From positions 1 through 11,208 of the forward strand of contig DAORGW010000029.1 in NCBI GenBank assembly GCA_035356975.1: a stretch of DNA of 11,208 nucleotides. The letters run 5' to 3'. Made by a program: the position numbers and the translations under genes. Positions within the stretch are counted from its first letter, which is position 1. Each line of letters begins with the position of its first letter. Below the pieces are notes generated by a model. That model ran no database searches and was not told the DNA's origin. It saw nothing but the letters and a program-made list of their open reading frames with translations. Positions 1 to 5,939 of this stretch are shown in pieces. Origin of the DNA: STF1-138 sp035356975. GTDB taxonomy: Bacteria; Patescibacteriota; Patescibacteriia; UBA1558; S5-K13.

Positions 1-128
1 TGTCCCACAGAAATCGCAGTTCGATTCAAATATTGCCAAGATTCTCCTTCTGCTTTTGTAGTATTTATACAAATAAAAAATCCTGTCAGGGAAAACAGAA
101 AAATAATAATTTTATTTATTTTTTTCAT
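1..128 (-). CDS. Partial secreted protein, N-terminal end only
   Basis: An open frame starts at an ATG (complement of 126-128) and runs off the left edge after 42 complete codons. The N-terminus begins MKKINK and continues with a strongly hydrophobic stretch (IIIFLFSLTGFFICI, about residues 7-21). It ends in a plausible signal peptidase I site, NTTKA before EGE, near residue 26. This is a typical Sec signal peptide, so the product is probably exported. The visible mature part (about 16 residues, containing SWQYLNRT) is too short to assign a family, and I do not recognise it. It lies about 109 bp beyond the stop of murF on the same strand and has its own AT-rich upstream region with promoter-like elements, so it is probably a separate transcription unit. 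No Shine-Dalgarno is visible. Confidence 0.7.
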   Translation of the reverse strand, partial: MKKINKIIIFLFSLTGFFICINTTKAEGESWQYLNRTAISVG

Positions 129-169
129 AATAATATAATTAAATTTATTATAATATCATTATATCACAA

Positions 170-201
170 ATTATATGGGGGGGGGGAATAAAAAAATTCA
201 A
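170..201 (-). promoter_or_regulatory. Candidate promoter with a C10 tract in its spacer
   Basis: Read on the minus strand, TTGAAT (196-201) could be a -35 and TATAAT (170-175) a -10, but the spacer is 20 bp and contains ten consecutive C (177-186). A second option is the extended -10 TGATATAAT (158-166), which needs no -35 and would start transcription about 22 bp before the ATG. The region is so AT-rich that such matches arise easily by chance, so only the location upstream of the signal-peptide gene supports it. Confidence 0.3.
177..186. repeat. G10 homopolymer tract
   Basis: Ten consecutive G on the plus strand (ten C on the minus strand) stand in otherwise very AT-rich intergenic DNA between the end of murF and the start of the secreted-protein gene. 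Tracts of this length are prone to slipped-strand length changes in bacteria. They are also error-prone in sequencing and assembly, so the exact length should be treated with caution. Confidence 0.9.
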
Positions 202-216
202 ACTAAGTTGAGTTTT
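190..216 (-). terminator. Weak candidate terminator after murF
   Basis: On the minus strand a 5-bp stem AAACT/AGTTT (plus 211-215 and 200-204) with a 6-nt loop is followed within a few bases by a T run (plus A run 191-196). The stem is short and AT-only, so it is a weak candidate. It is the only hairpin plus T-run I see between the murF stop and the next minus-strand gene. Confidence 0.25.
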
Positions 217-237
217 ATATTTTTTATAAATCAAAGA

Positions 238-1515
238 TTAATTTAGCCACTCTCTACCTTGTCTTACAAGTAATTTACTGGCTAAACCGGGGCTTTTCAT
301 AATAGTGCGTACAATAAATTCCATTCTAGCCCCCTGAGAGCCCTTTACTAATATTAAGCTATCGCGCTCTAGAATTGACTTCAAATATTTTATTAGCTCA
401 TCTTTTGTTTCAAAATGATATGAGTTTTTAAATAAATTTTTTTGTAGATAATTATAAATATGTTTTGTATCTTTTCCAATTGTTAAAACATAATCAATGT
501 CGTTTTTATCAAAAATATATTTTCCTATTTCTTCGTGTAGTTTTTCGCTTTCTTCTCCTAACTCCAACATATCTCCTAAAACAGCTATTTTTTTCCCGGA
601 AATTAAAGATTTCATATCTAATAATAAATCAATTGCTACTTTCACTGCATCCGGATTTGAATTATAGGTATCGTCAATTATATAAGAATCTTTTATTCCA
701 TTTATAAGTCTTGTTCTTCCATGTGGAGAAATATAGTGTTTTGCAAAAATAGAAATTTCAACCAAATTCATTCCGTAAATAAGCCCAATAGTTGTGGCTG
801 TTAAAAATGCATAAACCTGTGCCAATCCCAAGGAATCTGGAATAAAAACAGGGACAACATTTCCTCCGTACCTTATTTTAAAATTCATACCCAAAACTCC
901 TTCTTTTTTTACAATTTGTAAATCTGTTGCCCACACATCTGATTCATTTTTTATACCAAATGTAATAGTTTTACATTTTAATTCATTTTTAAGCGATGCG
1001 ACTTTTTCATCATCATTGTTTAAAACAGCATAAGAATCTTTTGACATTTTACTAAAAATTTTTCTTTTTTCATTTAAAACACCCTCTATTGATTTAAAAA
1101 ATTCAACGTGAACTTTTGAAACTTTAGTTAATACTCCAATATTAACTGGAATAAAATCTACAAGATATTCGATATCTCCAGGATGGTCAGCCCCCATTTC
1201 AATAATTAATTTTGTTGGGTATTTTTTGTCTCTAAAAATCAAAAGATTGATTGCTCTTATAAAAACCAAAATCCATCCAAAAATTGACTTATTGGGTGAT
1301 TTTGTAAAACCAATAATTGTAAGAGGAACTCCTATTTCATTATTTAAATTACCACTAGTCCTTCGAACTTTAAATTTTTTTGATAAAATCTGACCTATTG
1401 CCTCTTTTGCAGAAGTTTTTCCAACAGATCCAGTAATAGCAATAATTTCTGATTTATATTTTTTTAAAATCAGTTTACTTAAAATTCTCAAAATATGTTT
1501 TAAAATTTTTGCCAT
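238..1515 (-). CDS. murF: MurF-type Mur ligase lacking the usual N-terminal domain
   Basis: By family, MurF adds D-Ala-D-Ala to UDP-MurNAc-tripeptide in the cytoplasm, the last step before MraY. The 425-residue protein shows the Mur ligase ATP loop TGSVGKTS at residues 28-35, the Mg-binding region EMGAD at 106-110, NNDD at 166-169, the MurF hallmark DDTYNSNPDAV at 281-291, GDMLELG at 314-320, and a C-terminal domain with KGSQGARME (391-399). In typical MurF the ATP loop lies near residue 105, so the N-terminal UDP-MurNAc-binding domain is absent. A basic/hydrophobic helix (residues 1-23) replaces it, and a hydrophobic insert (about 77-96) follows the ATP-loop region; both could contact the membrane. 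The start is an ATG 1 bp after the ftsI stop, so the genes are almost certainly co-transcribed. A related Mur-ligase-like function cannot be excluded. Confidence 0.87.
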   Translation of the reverse strand: MAKILKHILRILSKLILKKYKSEIIAITGSVGKTSAKEAIGQILSKKFKVRRTSGNLNNEIGVPLTIIGFTKSPNKSIFGWILVFIRAINLLIFRDKKYPTKLIIEMGADHPGDIEYLVDFIPVNIGVLTKVSKVHVEFFKSIEGVLNEKRKIFSKMSKDSYAVLNNDDEKVASLKNELKCKTITFGIKNESDVWATDLQIVKKEGVLGMNFKIRYGGNVVPVFIPDSLGLAQVYAFLTATTIGLIYGMNLVEISIFAKHYISPHGRTRLINGIKDSYIIDDTYNSNPDAVKVAIDLLLDMKSLISGKKIAVLGDMLELGEESEKLHEEIGKYIFDKNDIDYVLTIGKDTKHIYNYLQKNLFKNSYHFETKDELIKYLKSILERDSLILVKGSQGARMEFIVRTIMKSPGLASKLLVRQGREWLN

Positions 1516-1516
1516 A

Positions 1517-3241
1517 TTATCTTTCTGGAGCTAATTTATAATAATCAATTATAAATTCAGCAATTTTTTTAAATGTCCTAGCTGATGTTGACTCAGCCCA
1601 TTCTCTCTGAGGAGAATCATATTTTACAATAATTGTAAATCTTGGATCTCTTGATGGACCATATCCAGCAAAAGTATGTATTGTTCTATTTTTTAAATAA
1701 GCACCCCCTTCTGCAACCTGAGCCGTTCCGGTTTTACCAGCCACATAGTAATTATCAATTTTTGCTGATTTACTATGTCCATTTTCTACTACTGATACTA
1801 ACATAGCTGAAATTTTCTTTGAAGTGCCCTCTGAAATTACTTTTTTTTGCATAAGTGTTGGGGTTTCTTCTTGAGTTCCGTTGGAGTGAACAATTCTTTT
1901 TATTAATCTGGGTTTATATAAATACCCACCGTTTGCTAAACTAGAGTATGCCATAGCTAATTGAATTGGTGTTGCTGTAATTCCCTGACCAAAAGAAGCT
2001 GTTGTCAAAAATATTTTTCCCTTTTTATCTAAATTTGAAAAATTTCCAGCAACCTCGGTATTTAATTCTATTCCCGTCTTTTTTCCAAATCCAAAGTTCC
2101 TAGAATAATTTAAAAACCTTTCTCTTCCAACCAAGTCACCAACAAATGCAGATCCCGTATTTAATGATTTATCTAAAACTTCTATCATTGTTTGAACGCC
2201 ATTAGATTTCCCATCAGAATTTTTAATTGTATAACCATCAATCTTTAAAGCTCCTGTATCAGTATATTTGCTTTCTGGATCAACGAGCCCCAAATCAAGA
2301 CCCATGGACATTGTAATTGCTTTAAATACAGATCCGGGTTCATATGCAGTAAATATTATATCATTTACATAAGATTTTGGATCTGATTTTGCATAATTAT
2401 TTGGGTCAAATCCTGGATAATTACACATTGCTAATATATCACCATTTTTAGGATTAACAACTATCACGCTTCCAGAAACAGCCGAAAATTCTTTTACTCC
2501 TTCTTTTATCACCTCACAAGAAAAATGTTGTATGGACTGATCAATTGTTAAATACAAATCACTTCCATCATGAACATCTTGCATTTCTAAATCACCAATT
2601 GTTATAAAATTGCCATATGCATCTTTTTCTCCCCTTAAAGTTGCTTCACTACCCCTTAATATATCCTCCCAATATCCCTCAAGTCCATAATTTCCAACTA
2701 ATTTATCATTTCTATAACCAACAAAACCTGTTAATTGGCCACCCAGTTCTCCATCAGGATAAAATCTATATGTTTCTTTTATAAAATCAAGCCCATTAAT
2801 ATTTAAACTTTTTATTTTTTCAATTTCAACATCTGTTAATTTATTCTTTATTGGCTCATAAATATCATCTTTCTTTGATAATCTCTGAAAAATTACATCT
2901 CTATCTAAATTTAATATTTCTGATAAAATCTCACTTGTTGATGAGGCATTTTGTATTAGTTTAGGAACTGCATACAAAAGCAAATAAGTTTTATTCATTG
3001 CTAGCGGATATTTTGTTTGATCCTCGCTTGTTAAAAATATTTCACCTCTTTTTGCCTGCAAACCTTGAGTAAATTCATGTTGTGCTTTTGCTTTTTCTAA
3101 ATAATTATTTTTTTCTATTACTTGCAAATAAAAAAGTCGCGCTATTATAATTGCAAATAAAATTGCCGATATTATTAAAAGAAATTTTGGACGATTTATA
3201 TTATCAGCGTCTACAATTTTGGCGCGATTTAAATAATGCAT
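1517..3241 (-). CDS. ftsI: FtsI / class B penicillin-binding protein (septal transpeptidase)
   Basis: This is a peptidoglycan D,D-transpeptidase that cross-links septal wall outside the membrane. The 574-residue protein has a short cytoplasmic N-terminus, one membrane segment (about residues 20-38), a PBP dimerisation domain (about 60-220) and a transpeptidase domain (about 255-565). All three active-site motifs are present: SVFK with nucleophile Ser304 and Lys307, SLN at 359-361, and KTG at 503-505. Length and order are normal for FtsI/SpoVD, and I see no PASTA domain at the C-terminus. The RGxIxDRNG motif after the membrane helix is reduced to RGEIF (65-69) followed by LTSED. The start is an ATG 12 bp after the ftsL-like stop, without a clear Shine-Dalgarno. 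FtsI is the best call from its dcw position; an elongation PBP2 is less likely. Confidence 0.95.
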   Translation of the reverse strand: MHYLNRAKIVDADNINRPKFLLIISAILFAIIIARLFYLQVIEKNNYLEKAKAQHEFTQGLQAKRGEIFLTSEDQTKYPLAMNKTYLLLYAVPKLIQNASSTSEILSEILNLDRDVIFQRLSKKDDIYEPIKNKLTDVEIEKIKSLNINGLDFIKETYRFYPDGELGGQLTGFVGYRNDKLVGNYGLEGYWEDILRGSEATLRGEKDAYGNFITIGDLEMQDVHDGSDLYLTIDQSIQHFSCEVIKEGVKEFSAVSGSVIVVNPKNGDILAMCNYPGFDPNNYAKSDPKSYVNDIIFTAYEPGSVFKAITMSMGLDLGLVDPESKYTDTGALKIDGYTIKNSDGKSNGVQTMIEVLDKSLNTGSAFVGDLVGRERFLNYSRNFGFGKKTGIELNTEVAGNFSNLDKKGKIFLTTASFGQGITATPIQLAMAYSSLANGGYLYKPRLIKRIVHSNGTQEETPTLMQKKVISEGTSKKISAMLVSVVENGHSKSAKIDNYYVAGKTGTAQVAEGGAYLKNRTIHTFAGYGPSRDPRFTIIVKYDSPQREWAESTSARTFKKIAEFIIDYYKLAPER

Positions 3242-3253
3242 AATAATTAATAA

Positions 3254-3598
3254 CTACTTTAGAGAAAGCGAACTACTTTCAAGTTTAATATAATCAAACC
3301 CGGCAGACGCTACCATTCCTAAATCTTTTTCAGATTTTAACTTAATTTTATCAATTGATTGCAATTCAGCTGATTTTAAATTTAAATCCTTATTCACACT
3401 TTTCAATTCCGCAAGTTCTGAACTTAATTTTCCAAGTACAAATCCCTCTGAAGCAGCTCCTGTAAATTGAATAAAGTGTACAAACACGAGTGAAACAGCA
3501 GATAGTGCTAAAAATAAATTTGAATAAAAAATAATTTTATTAATACTTGCTGTTTTGCCTCGATAACCCAAAGATTTTTTGATTTTTGTTTTTGTCAT
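3254..3598 (-). CDS. ftsL: FtsL-like divisome protein
   Basis: This 114-residue bitopic protein has a basic N-terminus (MTKTKIKKSLGYRGK), one membrane segment (about residues 22-44) and an external heptad-like helix (about 53-90), the architecture of FtsL/DivIC. FtsL recruits and activates FtsI-FtsW at the septum. FtsL sequences diverge strongly, so the call rests on architecture and on the conserved position between rsmH and ftsI. The frame is also open upstream from a TTG at 3617-3619, which would add seven residues and overlap rsmH by 14 bp. I prefer the ATG at 3596-3598, which leaves a 7-bp gap after rsmH; no Shine-Dalgarno decides the matter. Confidence 0.8.
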   Translation of the reverse strand: MTKTKIKKSLGYRGKTASINKIIFYSNLFLALSAVSLVFVHFIQFTGAASEGFVLGKLSSELAELKSVNKDLNLKSAELQSIDKIKLKSEKDLGMVASAGFDYIKLESSSLSLK

Positions 3599-3605
3599 AT
3601 ATATA

Positions 3606-4544
3606 TTATAATTTTTCAATTATTCTTAATTTTGCACTTCGCGAAGCAGGATTTTCTATAATTTCTTTTTCGCTTGGAATTATAACCTTATGATTTATAA
3701 TTTTTATTCTTGCTCTGTGGTCACAGACACATTTTGGAAAATTTTTCGGACATATACAATCACAAGCCTCGTCTTTAAAAATTTGTTTAACAATTCTATC
3801 TTCTAGTGAATGAAATGTGATAACAGTTAATCTTCCACCCGTTTCTAAAATTTCAATCGCATCTCTCAAAAAATTTCTTATATTGTCAAATTCTTTATTT
3901 ATATAAATTCTAAGTGCTTGAAAAACCTTTGTTGCTGGATGAATTTTTGATTTTTTACTATAAAATTTTTTGTAAACTTTTTCTATTAATTCAGCTAATT
4001 CTTTACTTGTTTTTATTTTTGAATTATTTCTATAATTTACTATTTCTCTTGCAATTTGTGAGCTCAATTTTTCCTCGCCAAATTCTTTAAAAATTTTCTC
4101 TAATTTTTCCTGTGAATATGAATTTATAATTTCTTGAGCATCTTCTTCATCACTATTTTCATCAAATTTCATGGAAAAATTATCATTTAGAAAGGAAAAT
4201 CCGCGACTTGTATCTTGCAACTGATATAGTGACAAACCAAGATCAAGTAATATACCATGAATCTGTATATTTGGATACTGTTCATGAATTATTTTTTTTA
4301 AATTTGTATAATTTTGTTTTATTAAAATCGCACGACTTCCAAACTTATTTAATTTCTTTCTTGCTAATTTGATAGCATTATCATCCAAATCTACTCCTAT
4401 CAAAATTCCATTTGGAGAAATTTTTTCTAAAATTTTTTCCGAATGACCACCACCACCCAAAGTTGCATCAATAACATTATAGTTTTCTTTTAAATCCAAT
4501 CCCTTAATAACTTCATCTAATAAAACTGGAATATGATTTTTCAT
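3606..4544 (-). CDS. rsmH: RsmH, 16S rRNA m4C1402 methyltransferase
   Basis: RsmH (MraW) N4-methylates C1402 of 16S rRNA using S-adenosylmethionine. The 312-residue product has the SAM-binding motif DATLGGGGHSEKIL (26-39), the second strand VDLDDNAI (51-58), DLGLSLYQL (101-109), the family block ATKVFQALRIYINKE (about 205-219), ITFHSLEDRIVK (242-253) and the C-terminal NPASRSAKLR (298-307). Five cysteines cluster at 261-274 (CDCIC, then CVC), a pattern seen in many RsmH proteins and possibly metal-binding. The length is normal. The frame is open further upstream from a GTG at 4563-4565, but that start would overlap mraZ. The ATG at 4542-4544 gives the conserved MKNHIPVLLDEV start and a 4-bp gap after the mraZ stop. 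It sits in the dcw operon. Confidence 0.97.
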   Translation of the reverse strand: MKNHIPVLLDEVIKGLDLKENYNVIDATLGGGGHSEKILEKISPNGILIGVDLDDNAIKLARKKLNKFGSRAILIKQNYTNLKKIIHEQYPNIQIHGILLDLGLSLYQLQDTSRGFSFLNDNFSMKFDENSDEEDAQEIINSYSQEKLEKIFKEFGEEKLSSQIAREIVNYRNNSKIKTSKELAELIEKVYKKFYSKKSKIHPATKVFQALRIYINKEFDNIRNFLRDAIEILETGGRLTVITFHSLEDRIVKQIFKDEACDCICPKNFPKCVCDHRARIKIINHKVIIPSEKEIIENPASRSAKLRIIEKL

Positions 4545-4548
4545 AATT

Positions 4549-4980
4549 TTATATTCCAAGATCACCTAATTCATTTGCTATATTTGTTGATTCTTTTTCA
4601 ATTGAGTTTCTATAAACATTCCATAAATTTTCATCCCAAATTTCTAATCTATTATAAACACCGGCCACGACTGTTTTCTTTTTTAAGTTAGAATAATTTC
4701 TTAAATATTCTGGCAAAATAATTCTTCCCTGGGAATCTAATTTCACATCCATGGCTCCTGCAAGCATTAATCTTGCAAAAGCACGTGACTTTGATTGTGA
4801 AATTGGTAACTTTGACAATTTTTCGGCCAACTCATTCCATGCTTTTTTTGTGAAAACAAAAAGGCAGTTATCTAATCCTTTTGTGACAACTGCACCTAGT
4901 TTAAAATCAGTTCTAAATTTTACAGGAACTGCTAATCTTCCTTTTTCATCAATTGTGTGATTGTATTCACCTATAAACAT
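4549..4980 (-). CDS. mraZ: MraZ transcriptional regulator of the dcw cluster
   Basis: MraZ is a DNA-binding protein with two SpoVT/AbrB-like half-domains that binds repeats in front of its own operon and controls dcw expression. The 143-residue product shows both DxxxR signatures: DEKGR at residues 11-15 (followed by LAVP) and DSQGR at 82-86 (followed by IILP). It also has the conserved GEYNHTID start and a normal length. It is the first gene of the minus-strand operon mraZ-rsmH-ftsL-ftsI-murF, and its upstream region holds phased GTGG repeats that are plausible MraZ sites. The start is an ATG without a recognisable Shine-Dalgarno. Confidence 0.97.
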   Translation of the reverse strand: MFIGEYNHTIDEKGRLAVPVKFRTDFKLGAVVTKGLDNCLFVFTKKAWNELAEKLSKLPISQSKSRAFARLMLAGAMDVKLDSQGRIILPEYLRNYSNLKKKTVVAGVYNRLEIWDENLWNVYRNSIEKESTNIANELGDLGI

Positions 4981-5000
4981 TGATTTATATGATAAAAGTT

Positions 5001-5016
5001 AGTAATAATTATTACT
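5001..5016. repeat. 16-bp perfect palindrome upstream of mraZ
   Basis: AGTAATAATTATTACT is its own reverse complement over all 16 bases. It lies 21 bp upstream of the mraZ ATG and would overlap or closely follow the mraZ -10. A TTAGTAA direct repeat (4999-5005 and 5019-5025, 20 bp apart) flanks and overlaps it. It could be an operator or an mRNA hairpin. AT-only palindromes are partly expected by chance at this composition. Confidence 0.6.
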
Positions 5017-5033
5017 CATTAGTAAATTGTCCA
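5005..5033 (-). promoter_or_regulatory. Candidate mraZ/dcw promoter
   Basis: On the minus strand TGGACA (5028-5033, 5 of 6 to the -35 consensus) is followed after 17 bp by AATTAT (5005-5010, 4 of 6 to the -10). This would start transcription near 4998 and give a leader of about 18 nt to mraZ. The -10 is weak, so other starts are possible. The GTGG repeats begin about 33 bp upstream of this -35. Confidence 0.35.
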
Positions 5034-5044
5034 TAAAAACGGGA

Positions 5045-5147
5045 GGTGTATAACTCTGAGTTATCCCCACAGTTATCCACAATTCACCACTATATTTATA
5101 TTATACTCCACACAAGCTTCATATTCAACCACCTTAATTGTGGATAA
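5045..5147. promoter_or_regulatory. Cluster of four DnaA-box matches
   Basis: Two perfect DnaA boxes (TTATCCACA) lie at 5073-5081 (plus) and 5139-5147 (minus). Two 8-of-9 matches lie at 5045-5053 (minus, TTATACACC) and 5061-5069 (plus, TTATCCCCA). The AT-only stretch at 5091-5105 lies between the two perfect boxes. The arrangement resembles an origin-type DnaA-binding region or a DnaA-controlled promoter. No dnaA, dnaN or rpmH gene is in the window to support oriC itself. Confidence 0.55.
5067..5132 (-). promoter_or_regulatory. Phased GTGG repeats, candidate MraZ box
   Basis: On the minus strand GTGG occurs at 5087-5090, 5077-5080 and 5067-5070 with an exact 10-bp period. Further copies at 5129-5132 and 5108-5111 are spaced 21 bp, two helical turns, so all five face the same side of the DNA. 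Known MraZ proteins bind short G-rich direct repeats of about 10-bp period upstream of mraZ, so the position and period fit autoregulation. The exact motif differs from the E. coli one. Confidence 0.5.
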
Positions 5148-5149
5148 CT

Positions 5150-5164
5150 CAACCTCGCAGGTTG
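5150..5164. repeat. Inverted repeat overlapping the rluB -35
   Basis: CAACCT (5150-5155) and AGGTTG (5159-5164) form a perfect 6-bp inverted repeat around CGC. It overlaps the -35 hexamer of the downstream promoter by three bases and lies just after the minus-strand DnaA box. It is a possible small operator. Confidence 0.45.
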
Positions 5165-5190
5165 GTAAGTTTTCAAAACAATGCTAAAAT
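5162..5190 (+). promoter_or_regulatory. Promoter of the pseudouridine synthase gene
   Basis: TTGGTA (5162-5167) and TAAAAT (5185-5190) are separated by exactly 17 bp, and TGC (5182-5184) gives an extended -10. Transcription should begin around 5196-5200, while the ATG is at 5200-5202. The mRNA would therefore have a leader of 0-4 nt, which fits the absence of any Shine-Dalgarno. Confidence 0.7.
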
Positions 5191-5199
5191 TAACTCATT

Positions 5200-5895
5200 A
5201 TGCGAATAAATAAATTTTTATCACAGGCGGGACTTGGATCTCGTAGAAAAGTAGAAGAACTTATTAAAAGTGGTTTAATTTTGATAAACGGAAAAATTTG
5301 TAATGATTTATCAAAACAAATCAATGAAAATGATATTGTAAAATATCAAAACAAAGAATTAAAAATTGAAAGTGAAAAAATAACAATCATGCTAAATAAA
5401 CCCATTGGATATTTAGTTACAAAACATGATGACCGCGGAAGAAAAACTATTTATGATTTATTGCCTCACGAATATAAAAATCTAAATTATGTAGGGCGAC
5501 TTGATTATAATTCAAGCGGACTTTTAATTCTTACAAATGATGGGGATTTAAATCAAAAAATTACAAAGCCCCTAAATAAAATTCCTAAAACTTATGAAGT
5601 TATAACTAGTAGAAATTTAACAGAGAAAGAATTTAAAAAACTTGAATCTGGAATAGTCATAGAAGGCCACAAAACACTTCCAGCGAAGATTTCAAACATA
5701 AGTGGCAATAAATTCACAATTACAATTTATGAGGGCAAAAAACGCCAAATTAGACTTATGGTGATTCATGTAGGAGCAAAAGTCATAGAGTTGAAAAGAA
5801 TACAGATTGGAGGATTGAAACTTGGAAAATTAGACATTGGTAAATATGAATTACTAAATCAAAAACAAATATCGCCGTTGACAAAAATACAATAA
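5200..5895 (+). CDS. rluB: RluB/RsuA-family rRNA pseudouridine synthase
   Basis: The product isomerises a uridine in rRNA to pseudouridine. The 231-residue protein has an N-terminal S4 RNA-binding domain (about residues 1-48, starting MRINKFLSQAGLGSRR). A catalytic domain follows, with GRLDYNSSGLLILTNDG at 99-115 and catalytic Asp102. The C-terminal family block runs from EGKKRQIRLM (178-187) through a conserved GGLKLGKL stretch to about residue 217. Length and order are standard for RluB/RsuA. The family call is firm; 23S U2605 (RluB) is favoured because single-copy members usually have that role, but sequence alone does not separate the paralogues. It is divergent from mraZ, and its 3' end carries the -35 of the next gene. 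The start follows from the S4 start and the tightly placed promoter. Confidence 0.92.
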   Translation: MRINKFLSQAGLGSRRKVEELIKSGLILINGKICNDLSKQINENDIVKYQNKELKIESEKITIMLNKPIGYLVTKHDDRGRKTIYDLLPHEYKNLNYVGRLDYNSSGLLILTNDGDLNQKITKPLNKIPKTYEVITSRNLTEKEFKKLESGIVIEGHKTLPAKISNISGNKFTITIYEGKKRQIRLMVIHVGAKVIELKRIQIGGLKLGKLDIGKYELLNQKQISPLTKIQ

Positions 5896-5906
5896 AAACA
5901 TAAAGT
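5878..5906 (+). promoter_or_regulatory. Candidate ndk promoter inside the rluB 3' end
   Basis: A perfect TTGACA (5878-5883) overlaps the last codons of the upstream gene. Seventeen bases later lies TAAAGT (5901-5906), 4 of 6 to the -10 consensus. This predicts a start near 5913 and a leader of about 27 nt that contains the AGGAGG ribosome-binding site. Confidence 0.5.
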
Positions 5907-5929
5907 ATAAATAAATTTTAACACGATTT

Positions 5930-5935
5930 AGGAGG
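5930..5935 (+). promoter_or_regulatory. Strong Shine-Dalgarno of ndk
   Basis: AGGAGG lies 4 nt before the ATG at 5940 and fixes that start. It is the only full-strength ribosome-binding site I find in the window; the other starts have none or only weak purine runs. Confidence 0.9.
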
Positions 5936-5939
5936 AAAA

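Noticed and set aside
465..707. Plus-strand open frame inside murF
   Set aside because: It lies wholly within the well-supported murF on the other strand, is rich in Leu/Phe/Tyr as expected for antisense of AT-rich coding DNA, and has no recognisable motif.
3599..3619. Longer ftsL start at TTG 3617-3619
   Set aside because: It would overlap rsmH by 14 bp and add seven residues with no family support; the ATG at 3596-3598 gives a normal operon gap.
4545..4565. Longer rsmH start at GTG 4563-4565
   Set aside because: It overlaps mraZ and precedes the conserved MKNHIPVLLDEV start; the ATG at 4542-4544 is clearly better.
5045..5147. Firm oriC annotation
   Set aside because: DnaA boxes alone are not enough; the usual neighbours are absent and rplJ-rplL are oriented toward the site, so it is reported only as a box cluster.
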